Source of the DNA: an uncultured Eubacteriales bacterium
GTDB lineage: Bacteria > Bacillota > Clostridia > Oscillospirales > Acutalibacteraceae
DNA length: 9,813 nt
NCBI GenBank assembly: GCA_934615635.1
Contig: CAKTTT010000078.1
Coordinates: 1 to 9,813, forward strand
Reading direction: 5' to 3'
Positions within the stretch are counted from its first letter, which is position 1, and every line of letters begins with the position of its first letter. Shown one piece after another: positions 1-6,414 of this stretch. Below the pieces are notes generated by a model that had not been told where the DNA came from, searched no databases, and saw only the letters and a list, made by a program, of their open reading frames with translations. The position numbers and the translations under genes are program-made.

Positions 1-96
1 GTAATACAGTACCAATCTTTCAGTGCCCCATATAGGGCCTGAGCATATCATCCGTTCAACGCGTGCTTCTGATTCTGCCTTAACCTGTGGCTTACC

Positions 97-1065
97 TTAT
101 TCTCCCATAAACCTTCGATAAGCGGCGCGGAGCTCCTCCGCCGTATCCTCCGGGCAGGTGGGATTGCAGTGGGCCCAGGCGCCGGTTTCGCTGGAGGCGT
201 TGTATTTGATCTTGTCGGCGCTGCGCATCGGCGGATAAAACGCGATATGGAAATGGTAAAAATCCGATGCATCTATCCCGCCCACCGGCTCGTTGTACAT
301 ACACATCATATAGGGGAACTTGTAGCCGAACAGGCTGTCCAGCATCCCTGTGGCGCGGCGCAACGTTTCCGCCAGGGCCAGACGCTCATCCTCATCAAAC
401 TGGGTGATGTTGGAGCGGTGACGATTGCTCATGATGTACACCCCATAGGGGTATTCGGTGAAAAAGGGAAGAAAAACGGTGAAATGCTCGTTTTCAAAAA
501 TGATCCGCTTGCCGAAGTCCTTTTCCGCCTGCAGCATATCGCAGAAAAGGCAACACCCCTTTTCCTCCTTATACCGGCCGGCGTTTTCCAGCTCCAGCTC
601 CAGCTTTTTCGGAAGGAAGGGATAGGCGTAAATCTGCCCGTGAGGATGGGGCATGGTGACGCCCACCACGTCGCCGCGGTTTTCAAAGATAAACACATAC
701 CGGATGTTTTCATCCGCCGACAGGACGGTAAACCGCTGCGCCCACAGGTCCACCAGCTTCTTGATGTGATCGGCAGGCAGCTCAGGCAGCGTGACCGTAT
801 GCTCGGGAGAGTAGAGGATGACCTCGCATTTGCCGTAGGCCGGGGCGGTTTCAAAAAAGGAGGTGGCCACCGGATCGGGCTGCGGAGGACAGGGGGAGAG
901 GGCGGGGAAATCGTTGTCGTATTTATACACGTCGTAGTGCTCGGGCACCTTGCCGGAGCCGGGGCAGAAGGGACAATAATCCTTGGGCATCTGAGGCCGT
1001 CCCTGCCGATGGGAGGCGATCATAATCCAGTCGTTGGTCAGGGGGTGTTTGCGCAGCTCGGCCAT
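97..1065 (-). CDS. galT: Galactose-1-phosphate uridylyltransferase
   Basis: Second enzyme of the Leloir pathway. It swaps UMP between UDP-glucose and galactose-1-phosphate, giving UDP-galactose and glucose-1-phosphate in the cytoplasm. The 322-residue product has the class I GalT layout: a zinc-type CPFC at residues 31-34, His89 in a SPEHTVTLPEL segment, and the active-site HPHGQ at 140-144, whose second His (142) is the UMP-carrying nucleophile by family knowledge. A second CxxC (CLFC, 172-175) and a FHIAFYPP strand near residue 273 follow. The reading frame could start 6 codons earlier (ATG at 1083). I chose the ATG at 1065 because AAAGGA lies 8 bases upstream (1074-1079), while the earlier ATG has no good ribosome site. 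It lies 36 bases after galK on the same strand, so it is almost certainly co-transcribed. The C-terminal segment GAWAHCNPTCPED has two extra cysteines of unknown significance. Identification is very secure. Confidence 0.96.
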   Translation of the reverse strand: MAELRKHPLTNDWIMIASHRQGRPQMPKDYCPFCPGSGKVPEHYDVYKYDNDFPALSPCPPQPDPVATSFFETAPAYGKCEVILYSPEHTVTLPELPADHIKKLVDLWAQRFTVLSADENIRYVFIFENRGDVVGVTMPHPHGQIYAYPFLPKKLELELENAGRYKEEKGCCLFCDMLQAEKDFGKRIIFENEHFTVFLPFFTEYPYGVYIMSNRHRSNITQFDEDERLALAETLRRATGMLDSLFGYKFPYMMCMYNEPVGGIDASDFYHFHIAFYPPMRSADKIKYNASSETGAWAHCNPTCPEDTAEELRAAYRRFMGE

Positions 1066-1101
1066 ACCGATCATCCTTTCCATGTTGTTCTTCGGTTTTG
1101 T

Positions 1102-2406
1102 TTATTCTATGCCGCTCCATTCCTCCAGCTCCTCCAGGCAGATGCCGCCGAAGGGGCGGATGGAGAGGACATGACAGCTTCCTTGTCCGAAAACCGCCTC
1201 CATCTGCTCACGGAAGGCGGGCAGCTTCTCCAGAGGAACAAAATTCTGCGTGGTGCCGCCGAACCCGCCGCCGTGCACCCGCCAGGCGCCGCTGTCCTTC
1301 AGCAGCAGCTCGGACAGGCAGAGCGCCAGAGACATGGACTGGGAACGGGGATCGTCGGCTGTGTGGATGTTTTGCAGGTATTCAAAGGAGGAATGACCGG
1401 ATTCGATCACCAGACGCTTGAAGGCTTCGAAATCCTGTCTTTCCAGCGATTCTACTTCCTCCGCTACCCGCTGATCGTCCGCGAAGAAATGCATAGCCCG
1501 CAGCACGGCGCGATCTCCGTGCTTTTGCCGCAACTCCGGCAGACGGGCGAGGAGCGCCTCCCGGGAGGAATCCCGCAGATACGCCACCCCCAGGGAGGCG
1601 GCAACGGCGCGCATCTCCTCGGGAATAGCGGCGTATTCATGAGTCAGATCCGCATGGTCCCCGCCCACGTCGACGATGCACAAGGCATGTCCACAGGACG
1701 AAAAATCAAAGGGTACGGGACGGATGAGCGGATTCCGGGGATCGGCGAAATCGATGGAGATGATCCCCCCCACCGAGGAAGCGGTCTGATCCATCAAGCC
1801 GCTGGGCTTGCCGAAATATTCGTTTTCGGCAAACTGGGCGATCTGAGCGATCTCCACCTTGGTGACGGCGTTTTCGTTGTAAAAGGTGTTGAGCATGGCA
1901 CCCACCAGCACCTCAAAGGCGGCGGAGGAAGAGAGGCCGGAACCCTTGAGCACATCGGAGGTGGTGCAGGCATCCAGACCGCCCGCCGCATATCCCCGCT
2001 GGAGCAGGCCGGCGGCTGTGCCCCGGATCAGGGAAGCGGAGCGGTTGCGTTCCGCCGGATTTATCTGGATATCCCCGCAGTCCACCGTATCCAGGGGATA
2101 GCCTTGGGACTGGATGCGGATACGGGTGCCGGGACGCCGGCAGGCTACGGCGATCACATCCAGATTCACGCTGGCGGCCAATACCCGGCCGTGATTATGG
2201 TCGGTATGATTGCCGCCGATTTCGGTCCGTCCGGGAGCGGAGAAGAGATGTACCTCCCCGTCGCCGAAGGTTTGCAGAAACTCATCGATCAGCTCCGTGT
2301 AGCGAAGGCGCTGTCTCTCCACCGCCGCCTCGCCGTACAGGGCGGAAAAAAGGGCATCGTACCGGCCGCCCAGGATGTGCTGCCGTAAAACGCGCGCGTC
2401 TGGCAT
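1102..2406 (-). CDS. galK: Galactokinase (GHMP kinase family)
   Basis: Phosphorylates alpha-D-galactose with ATP to galactose-1-phosphate, the substrate of the GalT encoded just downstream. The 434-residue product carries all three GHMP/galactokinase motifs. The substrate-binding signature GRTEIGGNHTDH is at 59-70, with Arg60 in the catalytic Arg position. The ATP-binding KGSGLSSSAA is at 154-163. The C-terminal HGGGFGGTTQ is at 378-387. Asp206 in GLMDQ matches the catalytic base. Nothing essential is missing and the length is normal for the Clostridia-type enzyme. An ATG 5 codons upstream (2421) is in frame, but it sits about 10 bases from the predicted transcription start. The ATG at 2406 has GAGGTG 7 bases before it, so I prefer it. 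This is the first gene of galK-galT, read from the promoter at 2438-2465. galE is not in the window and must be elsewhere if the pathway is complete. Confidence 0.97.
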   Translation of the reverse strand: MPDARVLRQHILGGRYDALFSALYGEAAVERQRLRYTELIDEFLQTFGDGEVHLFSAPGRTEIGGNHTDHNHGRVLAASVNLDVIAVACRRPGTRIRIQSQGYPLDTVDCGDIQINPAERNRSASLIRGTAAGLLQRGYAAGGLDACTTSDVLKGSGLSSSAAFEVLVGAMLNTFYNENAVTKVEIAQIAQFAENEYFGKPSGLMDQTASSVGGIISIDFADPRNPLIRPVPFDFSSCGHALCIVDVGGDHADLTHEYAAIPEEMRAVAASLGVAYLRDSSREALLARLPELRQKHGDRAVLRAMHFFADDQRVAEEVESLERQDFEAFKRLVIESGHSSFEYLQNIHTADDPRSQSMSLALCLSELLLKDSGAWRVHGGGFGGTTQNFVPLEKLPAFREQMEAVFGQGSCHVLSIRPFGGICLEELEEWSGIE

Positions 2407-2437
2407 ATCCTTCCACCTCATTCTTTAGTTTACTTTT

Positions 2438-2465
2438 ATTATACAGGGATCCACCTGATTTTCAA
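2438..2465 (-). promoter_or_regulatory. galKT promoter (sigma-A type)
   Basis: On the minus strand TTGAAA (2460-2465) is separated by 16 bases from a perfect TATAAT (2438-2443). The expected RNA start is near 2431, about 25 bases before the galK ATG. This leaves room for the ribosome site and supports the 2406 start. The promoter is back-to-back with that of the AraC-type regulator, the -35 boxes being 21 bases apart. Confidence 0.75.
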
Positions 2466-2472
2466 TTCTCTT

Positions 2473-2486
2473 TTTCATCGTTTACA
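2473..2486 (-). promoter_or_regulatory. cre-like / LacI-family operator-like site
   Basis: Read on the minus strand this is TGTAAACGATGAAA. It fits the catabolite-responsive element consensus TGWAANCGNTNWCA at all but one position (the second-last base). It has the central CG typical of sites bound by CcpA and other LacI-family proteins. It fills the space between the two divergent -35 boxes and touches that of the regulator gene. A protein bound there would be expected to affect both promoters. This is a sequence match only; binding is inferred. Confidence 0.5.
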
Positions 2487-2515
2487 TGGACAGATGTTGC
2501 ATTGTATGGTATACT
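2487..2515 (+). promoter_or_regulatory. Promoter of the AraC-family regulator
   Basis: TGGACA (2487-2492) is separated by 17 bases from TATACT (2510-2515). The RNA should start near 2522, giving a leader of under 20 bases that holds the AAAGGAGG ribosome site. An in-frame ATG at 2486 lies in this promoter and so cannot be the start of the regulator. Four-base inverted arms ACAT/ATGT (2484-2487 and 2494-2497) flank the -35 box; they are too short to call an operator. Confidence 0.7.
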
Positions 2516-2539
2516 TTTTCCGAAAAGGAGGCCGGCCGT

Positions 2540-3388
2540 ATGGACGCTTTCAAATATTCCTTTAAGGATACGCTTAAGGAAAATCTCGGTCTCGCCGTAT
2601 ACAACACCGGATACCAGAAATGCACGGGACGCTATACCTGGGGGCCGGCTCTGCGGGATCATTATCTGGTTCATTATGTCGCGGCGGGAAAGGGCATCTA
2701 TTCCTGTGGCGGGGAAACGCATCGCTTGGAGCAAGGGGATCTGTTTTTGGTTTATCCCTCCCGGGTGGTCGCCTATTCCGCCGACGAGCGGGAACCGTGG
2801 GAGTATTACTGGGTGGGCTTCAACGGTACGGAAGCCAGAAGGATGATCCAGTTAACCGGGTTTGAGGAAGCGCATCCGGTGCTGCGGCTGCCGGAAACGG
2901 GGGAGATACGGGAGTTGCTGTTGAGCATCTATCGCTCCAGCGGCAACACCCCCGCCGCCGATGCGGAGATGGCGGGATATCTGTATCTCTTTTTAGCCCG
3001 TCTGATTCGGGAGCGGGGGAACGCCGCTTCCACGGATACGCAGGCGGAATATCTCACCCAGGCCATCCGCTTCGTCCAGCGCAATTTTGCCAGCGACATC
3101 ACCGTGCAGCACATCGCGGATTATGCGGGCGTCAGCCGGAGCCAGCTCTATCGGGCGTTTTTATCCGACTGCGGCGTTTCGCCCCACGATTTCCTCCAAA
3201 AGTACCGGATCAACGAGGCCTGCAGCCTTCTGCGCGGCGGCCGGCTTACGGTGGCCGAGGTCGCCGCCTCCGTAGGCTTCAATGATCCGCTGTATTTTTC
3301 CAGGGCCTTCAGGCGAATCAAGGGGATCACCCCAACCGACTATAGGAAACAGTCGACTGCGGGAGATACAGCGGAAAAATCCCGATAG
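2540..3388 (+). CDS. AraC-family transcriptional regulator, probable gal regulator
   Basis: A 282-residue DNA-binding regulator. The N-terminal half (about residues 15-120) looks like the cupin-type sugar-sensing AraC_binding domain, with a RDHYLVHYVAAGKG strand pair at 39-52 and EYYWVGFNG at 88-96. The C-terminal part (about 172-270) is the double helix-turn-helix AraC domain. The first helix-turn-helix is near 188-208 (IADYAGVSRSQLYRAF) and the second near 237-258, followed by the family-typical GITPTDYR. The start is fixed by AAAGGAGG 8 bases before the ATG; an in-frame ATG 18 codons earlier lies in the promoter. It is divergent from galKT, with a shared control region of about 130 bases, so it most likely responds to galactose or a galactoside and controls galKT. 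That role is inferred from position. AraC proteins of this class may activate or repress. Confidence 0.9.
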   Translation: MDAFKYSFKDTLKENLGLAVYNTGYQKCTGRYTWGPALRDHYLVHYVAAGKGIYSCGGETHRLEQGDLFLVYPSRVVAYSADEREPWEYYWVGFNGTEARRMIQLTGFEEAHPVLRLPETGEIRELLLSIYRSSGNTPAADAEMAGYLYLFLARLIRERGNAASTDTQAEYLTQAIRFVQRNFASDITVQHIADYAGVSRSQLYRAFLSDCGVSPHDFLQKYRINEACSLLRGGRLTVAEVAASVGFNDPLYFSRAFRRIKGITPTDYRKQSTAGDTAEKSR

Positions 3389-3398
3389 TTTTATTGGG
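3381..3398 (+). terminator. Weak hairpin at the end of the araC-type gene
   Basis: CCCGATA and TATTGGG form a 7-pair stem (one G-U pair) around a 4-base loop, overlapping the stop codon. No T-run follows, so it is at best a weak terminator or an mRNA 3' end structure. Confidence 0.3.
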
Positions 3399-3450
3399 AA
3401 ATTCATAAAAACCCGGTCTCGATTCTGGCCAACCAATGAATTTTCGTGTA

Positions 3451-3480
3451 TTGACAGTATGAGAAGGTATGCCCTATAAT
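3451..3480 (+). promoter_or_regulatory. Near-consensus sigma-A promoter
   Basis: A perfect TTGACA (3451-3456) and perfect TATAAT (3475-3480) are separated by 18 bases. The expected RNA start is near 3487, just before the membrane protein gene. The full match to both hexamers suggests strong housekeeping expression of the two-gene unit that follows. It also rules out the in-frame ATG at 3469 as the protein start. Confidence 0.85.
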
Positions 3481-3513
3481 GAAAATGGATCAATACACAG
3501 GCGGGTGATGGAA

Positions 3514-4248
3514 ATGAAACGGTTCGGGCTGTTGTGGAAATGCCTGCTGCTGGCGGCGCTGGATGTGGGAACAGTCCTGCTCTTTTTTTCCGTCTGGGAT
3601 GTTGTCCGCCTGAATATTTTTCCCGTCGTGCTGCTCCATTTGTTGTTGGTGCTGCTGATGGTAGATGCGGCGGTTATCGCCCTGCCTTATGCGCGCCGCC
3701 GTGTGCCGGGCACCTCCTGGCTGCCCTTTGCGATTCTGACGGCCTTTTATTACGTGGTCGTGGTCTCCTTCACGGCGTTAACCTGTACCTGGATGACGCC
3801 ATGGAAATACGCAGTCTGGAGCGCGGTCCTTTTCCTGGCCTATGGGGCCAGCGCCCTGGGGATGATCCTTACCAAAAGAAGACGGCATAGATCCCCGGCA
3901 GCGGCGCCGGACCAGGCAGACCCGGCTGTGGTTCAGCGGGATATGCAGGATATGGAGCAGATGATCCGTGGTATACAAGGCCTGCTGGAGCCCAGGCAGT
4001 TTGAAAGCCTGTGCCGGGCGTATGCCTCTCTGAGGGAGCATCTGGCCTTCTCCACTCCGTTTGGACGCTGCCCCAAGCCGGTTGTGCTGGATATGGAAAA
4101 ACGCATTTCGGATAAAATCGAGAATTGTCTGGATAAAATGCGTGCCATATCCCCGCAGAACGCGGCGGAAACTGTGACCCGCATCACCCTTTCCCTCATG
4201 GATACCAGTGAGCTTGTCAAAAATAAAGAAAGGCTGCTCACCGGCTGA
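3514..4248 (+). CDS. Four-helix membrane protein with cytoplasmic helical tail, unknown function
   Basis: I do not recognise this family. The 244-residue product has four clear hydrophobic segments at about residues 8-29, 35-57, 68-91 and 97-119. The last is followed by a basic KRRRHR (121-126), which by the positive-inside rule places the C-terminus in the cytoplasm. The remaining 115 residues are soluble, charged and mostly helical in character, with a Met/Gln-rich stretch at 143-156 and a more distinctive STPFGRCPKPVVLDMEKR segment at 180-197. The start is the ATG at 3514. A GGTGAT that extends pairing with the 16S tail lies just upstream (3504-3509). ATG 3508 is possible, while the in-frame ATG 3469 lies within the promoter. 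It is followed after 42 bases by the zinc-ribbon/TM2 gene with no terminator between, so the two are probably co-expressed. The reading frame is well supported by composition and signals, but function is unknown. Confidence 0.8.
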   Translation: MKRFGLLWKCLLLAALDVGTVLLFFSVWDVVRLNIFPVVLLHLLLVLLMVDAAVIALPYARRRVPGTSWLPFAILTAFYYVVVVSFTALTCTWMTPWKYAVWSAVLFLAYGASALGMILTKRRRHRSPAAAPDQADPAVVQRDMQDMEQMIRGIQGLLEPRQFESLCRAYASLREHLAFSTPFGRCPKPVVLDMEKRISDKIENCLDKMRAISPQNAAETVTRITLSLMDTSELVKNKERLLTG

Positions 4249-4290
4249 TCTTTTATTTTTTAATAAACTGATTTTGTGGAGGTTATGAAG

Positions 4291-4827
4291 ATGAAATGCA
4301 CAAATTGCGGTGCGGAAATCGGCAACAACGCGAAATGTGAATACTGCGGTACTGTGATGCAGCAGGAAGCGCAGGCCCCTCAGCAGGGAGTTCCCGTTCC
4401 GCCGCCGTATCCCACCCAGCAGCCCTATAACGGCCAGCAAGCCGCCCCTCAGGCGCAAAACCCCGCGCCGCAGCAGCCTTTCGGCGCTCCGCCTCAGGCT
4501 CCGCAGCCCCCTTATCCTTACGGCGCGCCGCAGCAGCCTTACGGGGTCCCGCAGCCGCCTTATGCCGCACCCGCTCCCATGGTGGTGGATCCCAATATGC
4601 AGAAGAGCAAGATGGCGGCCGGTCTCCTGGGAATTTTCCTCGGCAGCTTCGGCGTTCATAATTTTTATCTGGGTTATACCGGCAAAGCGGTGGCGCAGCT
4701 TCTCATCACTGTGCTCACCTGCGGCTTCGGCTCCTTTGTTTCCGGCATATGGGGATTGGTGGAAGGCATCATGATCCTGTCCGGCAATATCAATGTAGAC
4801 GGCAAGAATATTCCGCTGAAGGACTAA
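4291..4827 (+). CDS. Zinc-ribbon, Pro/Gln-rich linker and TM2-domain membrane protein
   Basis: A 178-residue modular protein. Residues 3-19 form a small zinc ribbon (CTNC, nine residues, CEYC). About 22-100 is a low-complexity Pro/Gln/Tyr/Ala linker with repeated QQPYG and PPYPYG-like units. About 105-165 is a TM2 domain: two membrane helices around a short turn, with the family-typical KSKMAAGLLGIFLGSFGVHN start, followed by FYLGYTGKA. TM2 proteins are common in Firmicutes but have no general biochemical function. The zinc ribbon suggests a protein- or nucleic-acid-binding head tethered at the membrane by a flexible arm. The ATG at 4291 is chosen because GGAGG (4278-4282) is 8 bases away. 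GTG 4276 and ATG 4285 are in frame but badly spaced. It is the last gene of the unit started at 3451 and ends at the terminator at 4833. Confidence 0.85.
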   Translation: MKCTNCGAEIGNNAKCEYCGTVMQQEAQAPQQGVPVPPPYPTQQPYNGQQAAPQAQNPAPQQPFGAPPQAPQPPYPYGAPQQPYGVPQPPYAAPAPMVVDPNMQKSKMAAGLLGIFLGSFGVHNFYLGYTGKAVAQLLITVLTCGFGSFVSGIWGLVEGIMILSGNINVDGKNIPLKD

Positions 4828-4832
4828 TACAT

Positions 4833-4867
4833 AAAAAACCATCCGCCCAAAAGGCGGATGGTTTTTT
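4833..4867. terminator. Strong bidirectional intrinsic terminator
   Basis: A 15-pair perfect inverted repeat (4833-4847 against 4853-4867) has a 5-base loop CAAAA. The GC core CCATCCGCC/GGCGGATGG is flanked by six A on the left and six T on the right. It therefore works as a rho-independent terminator on both strands, ending the TM2 unit from the left and the two small genes from the right. Confidence 0.93.
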
Positions 4868-4882
4868 GCGGCAGGGGATGGA

Positions 4883-5041
4883 TCAGCCTTTAGCCAGAAT
4901 ATGGTTGACGCACTGTTCCAACTGCTGCTTGCTGGTGACCTGCAAACCGCTTTGATGGATGTTTTCCTGGATGAAAGCAGGCAGGGTACTCATATACTGC
5001 TTGATCTCCGGATTGTTGGTCAGAATATCGTTTTGGGGCAT
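4883..5041 (-). CDS. Small protein (52 aa), paralogous to its upstream neighbour, unknown function
   Basis: An excellent ribosome site (AAGGAGGAGG, 6 bases before the ATG) supports this 52-residue gene, and it ends just before the shared terminator. The product is soluble and has no signal peptide or membrane segment. It reads as two or three short helices, with a core of YMSTLPAFIQENI (16-28) and SKQQLEQCVNHIL (37-49). The same pattern (Y..LP..+Q..I, then S...L...V) is seen in the 63-residue protein encoded 28 bases upstream, so the two look like diverged duplicates translated from one mRNA. The frame stays open upstream to 5347, but it overlaps the neighbour there. The 5041 start is clear from the ribosome site. 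I do not recognise a named family. Confidence 0.72.
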   Translation of the reverse strand: MPQNDILTNNPEIKQYMSTLPAFIQENIHQSGLQVTSKQQLEQCVNHILAKG

Positions 5042-5069
5042 GATTTTCCTCCTCCTTAAAGGGCGGACG

Positions 5070-5261
5070 CTAGGCGCGCATGGCCAATTCCTTGACGTAG
5101 GCGCGCAGCTCTTCCTCTGAATGAAAATGCTGTTCGTTTGCGCGGGCGTTGATCTGCGCCTGCATATCTTCGGGCAGGAGGTAAAAATAATCGTCAAAAT
5201 CCTTGCTGTGGAATAGATAGGCTTCGGCTCCCATGGGACCGTACAAGCCTTCGGGTCGCAT
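5070..5261 (-). CDS. Small acidic protein (63 aa), unknown function
   Basis: First gene of the two-gene minus-strand unit, preceded by GAGGAGG 7 bases before the ATG. The product is 63 residues and hydrophilic. An N-terminal part, MRPEGLYGPMGAEAYLF, is followed by a helical core DDYFYLLPEDMQAQINARA (23-41) and EEELRAYVKELAM at the C-terminus. The core lines up with that of the downstream 52-residue protein. There is no Cys, membrane segment or recognised DNA-binding motif. The dedicated ribosome site, the paralogous partner and the shared terminator make it very likely a real gene. Its role is unknown; a small regulatory or adaptor protein is only a guess. No convincing promoter was found upstream. 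Confidence 0.74.
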   Translation of the reverse strand: MRPEGLYGPMGAEAYLFHSKDFDDYFYLLPEDMQAQINARANEQHFHSEEELRAYVKELAMRA

Positions 5262-5286
5262 ATGCTTTCCTCCTCTCCGTTTTTCG

Positions 5287-5306
5287 GCCGGGCCAATACT
5301 CCCGGC
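5287..5306. repeat. GC-rich hairpin in the divergent gap
   Basis: GCCGGG (5287-5292) and CCCGGC (5301-5306) form a perfect 6-pair stem with an 8-base loop, 25 bases before the first small gene. No T-run follows on either strand, so it is not an intrinsic terminator. It could be an operator or a leader structure of the small-gene mRNA, or chance in GC-rich DNA. Confidence 0.3.
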
Positions 5307-5407
5307 AGCGTTAGTGTTTGCAGGATTCCCGTCTGATCCGGTGGCAAAAGCTGCCGGAAATCATTTTGTTTTCAATTTTTCGAGAGGGTGGAAGGAGGTT
5401 TCGGATT

Positions 5408-6367
5408 TTGCCGACATTTCAGGAGCAGATGCCTTATACCGATGGGGAAAAGCGGTATCATACGCTGTCCTTCGCGTTGCGACGGCGGTTTGGCGCGCCG
5501 GTCTGGAAAGCGGCGGTGGACGCCGGCTTCACCTGTCCCAATCGGGATGGAAGCAAGGGGAGAGAAGGCTGTGCGTTTTGTCTGGGCGGCAGCGGCGATT
5601 TTACCGCCGGATCCCATTTGTCCCCTGTGGAGCAGATTTCGGCGGAGCAGCGACGGATCCGGCAGCGACGGCCGGACGCCCAGGTGATCGCGTATTTTCA
5701 GGCGTATACCAACACCTACGCGCCAGCGGAAAGGCTGCGCATGATATATGACCCGGTCGTCGGGCTGGAAGGGGTCTGCGGAATCAGCATCGCCACCAGG
5801 CCGGACTGCCTGCCGGCGGAGGTTCTGAATTATCTGGAAGAGCTTGCCGCCCGCACCTATCTGACAGTGGAGCTGGGGCTGCAGACGATACACGATGCCA
5901 CAGCAGAACGCATTCGGCGGGGCTACGGTCTGGAAGCCTTTCTGGAGGCCGTTCATCGATTGCATGAGCGGCGGATCCGGGTTTGTGTGCATTTGATTAA
6001 CGGACTGCCGGGAGAGGAGCCGGAGGATATGCTGGAAACCGCCCGTCTGATCGGCGGGCTGCGGCCGGGAGGCGTGAAAATCCACGCTCTGCAGATTTTA
6101 AAGGATACGCCTATGGCGGATTGGTGGAGGAGGGGCGAGGTAAATGCTCTGACCAAGGAAGCCTATACCGATATCGTCTGCCGGCAATTGGAATGGTTGC
6201 CGCCGGAGACTGTGATCGAACGGCTGACCGGTGACGGGAGAAAGGAGCTGCTGCTGGCGCCGGATTGGCGCTGCGGCAAAATCGCCGTGCTGGCGGGGAT
6301 CGACAGAAGACTGCGGGAAGGGGATCGCTGGCAGGGCAAACGGTTTTGCATGGACTCTCCAACTTGA
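5408..6367 (+). CDS. TIGR01212-family radical SAM protein (YhcC/YtqA-like)
   Basis: A 319-residue radical SAM enzyme of the Elp3-like group that includes E. coli YhcC and B. subtilis YtqA. The YtqA subgroup was recently named MnmL and acts with the MnmM methylase in making mnm5s2U at the tRNA wobble position. Cluster-binding cysteines are Cys43, Cys55 and Cys58 (FTCPNRDG, then GCAFC), spaced CX11CX2C as usual for this family. Further hallmarks are AYTNTYAP (99-106), SIATRPDCL (127-135), ELGLQTIHD (155-163) and HLINGLPGE (195-203). The UUG at 5408 is preferred because AAGGAGG ends 9 bases upstream. The in-frame ATG at 5429 (312 aa, ribosome site only 3 bases away) is the alternative. No mnmM-like gene adjoins it, so whether this copy works in tRNA modification is uncertain. 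It appears to be transcribed alone; its promoter was not identified. Confidence 0.9.
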   Translation: MPTFQEQMPYTDGEKRYHTLSFALRRRFGAPVWKAAVDAGFTCPNRDGSKGREGCAFCLGGSGDFTAGSHLSPVEQISAEQRRIRQRRPDAQVIAYFQAYTNTYAPAERLRMIYDPVVGLEGVCGISIATRPDCLPAEVLNYLEELAARTYLTVELGLQTIHDATAERIRRGYGLEAFLEAVHRLHERRIRVCVHLINGLPGEEPEDMLETARLIGGLRPGGVKIHALQILKDTPMADWWRRGEVNALTKEAYTDIVCRQLEWLPPETVIERLTGDGRKELLLAPDWRCGKIAVLAGIDRRLREGDRWQGKRFCMDSPT

Positions 6368-6386
6368 ATAAGAGTACGGCGCTTTG

Positions 6387-6400
6387 TGCAAACGCTTTTA
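6387..6400 (+). promoter_or_regulatory. LacI/PurR/cre-like operator upstream of the pyr promoter
   Basis: TGCAAACGCTTTTA fits the cre consensus TGWAANCGNTNWCA at all but two constrained positions. With its flanks it also resembles PurR-type LacI-family boxes (GCAAACG then TTTT). It ends 14 bases upstream of the pyr -35 box. The match is moderate and the regulator is unknown. Confidence 0.3.
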
Positions 6401-6414
6401 TCTATAATATAGGC

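Noticed and set aside
23..38. Possible hairpin GCCC/GGGC downstream of galT
   Set aside because: Only four pairs and no T-run on the minus strand, so it is not a credible terminator.
1..96. Minus-strand frame staying open past the galT stop to the window edge (32 codons, with an ATG at 51)
   Set aside because: No ribosome site precedes the ATG and the stretch is too short to judge. It may be the start of a further gene, but the window does not show enough.
169..2388. A 739-codon open frame on the plus strand
   Set aside because: It lies wholly antisense to galT and galK, has no recognisable domain or ribosome site, and reads as a low-quality Gly/His/Gln-rich translation. It arises from GC-rich third codon positions in the real genes.
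4252..4267. AT-only palindrome TTTATT/AATAAA between the membrane protein and TM2 genes
   Set aside because: The stem is all A-T with no following T-run. It is unlikely to terminate, and the two genes are probably co-transcribed.
4359..4590. Repeated Pro/Gln/Tyr codons that look like a DNA tandem repeat
   Set aside because: The units are imperfect and in frame within the TM2 protein, so they reflect a low-complexity linker rather than a CRISPR or a separate repeat element.
3778..4842. A 354-codon open frame on the minus strand
   Set aside because: It is antisense to the membrane protein and TM2 genes, rich in Arg/Leu/His without domains, and crosses the terminator. It is a shadow of the real genes.
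5042..5347. Upstream extension of the 52-residue small gene's frame
   Set aside because: It overlaps the well-supported 63-residue gene in another frame, and the strong ribosome site lies right before the ATG at 5041.
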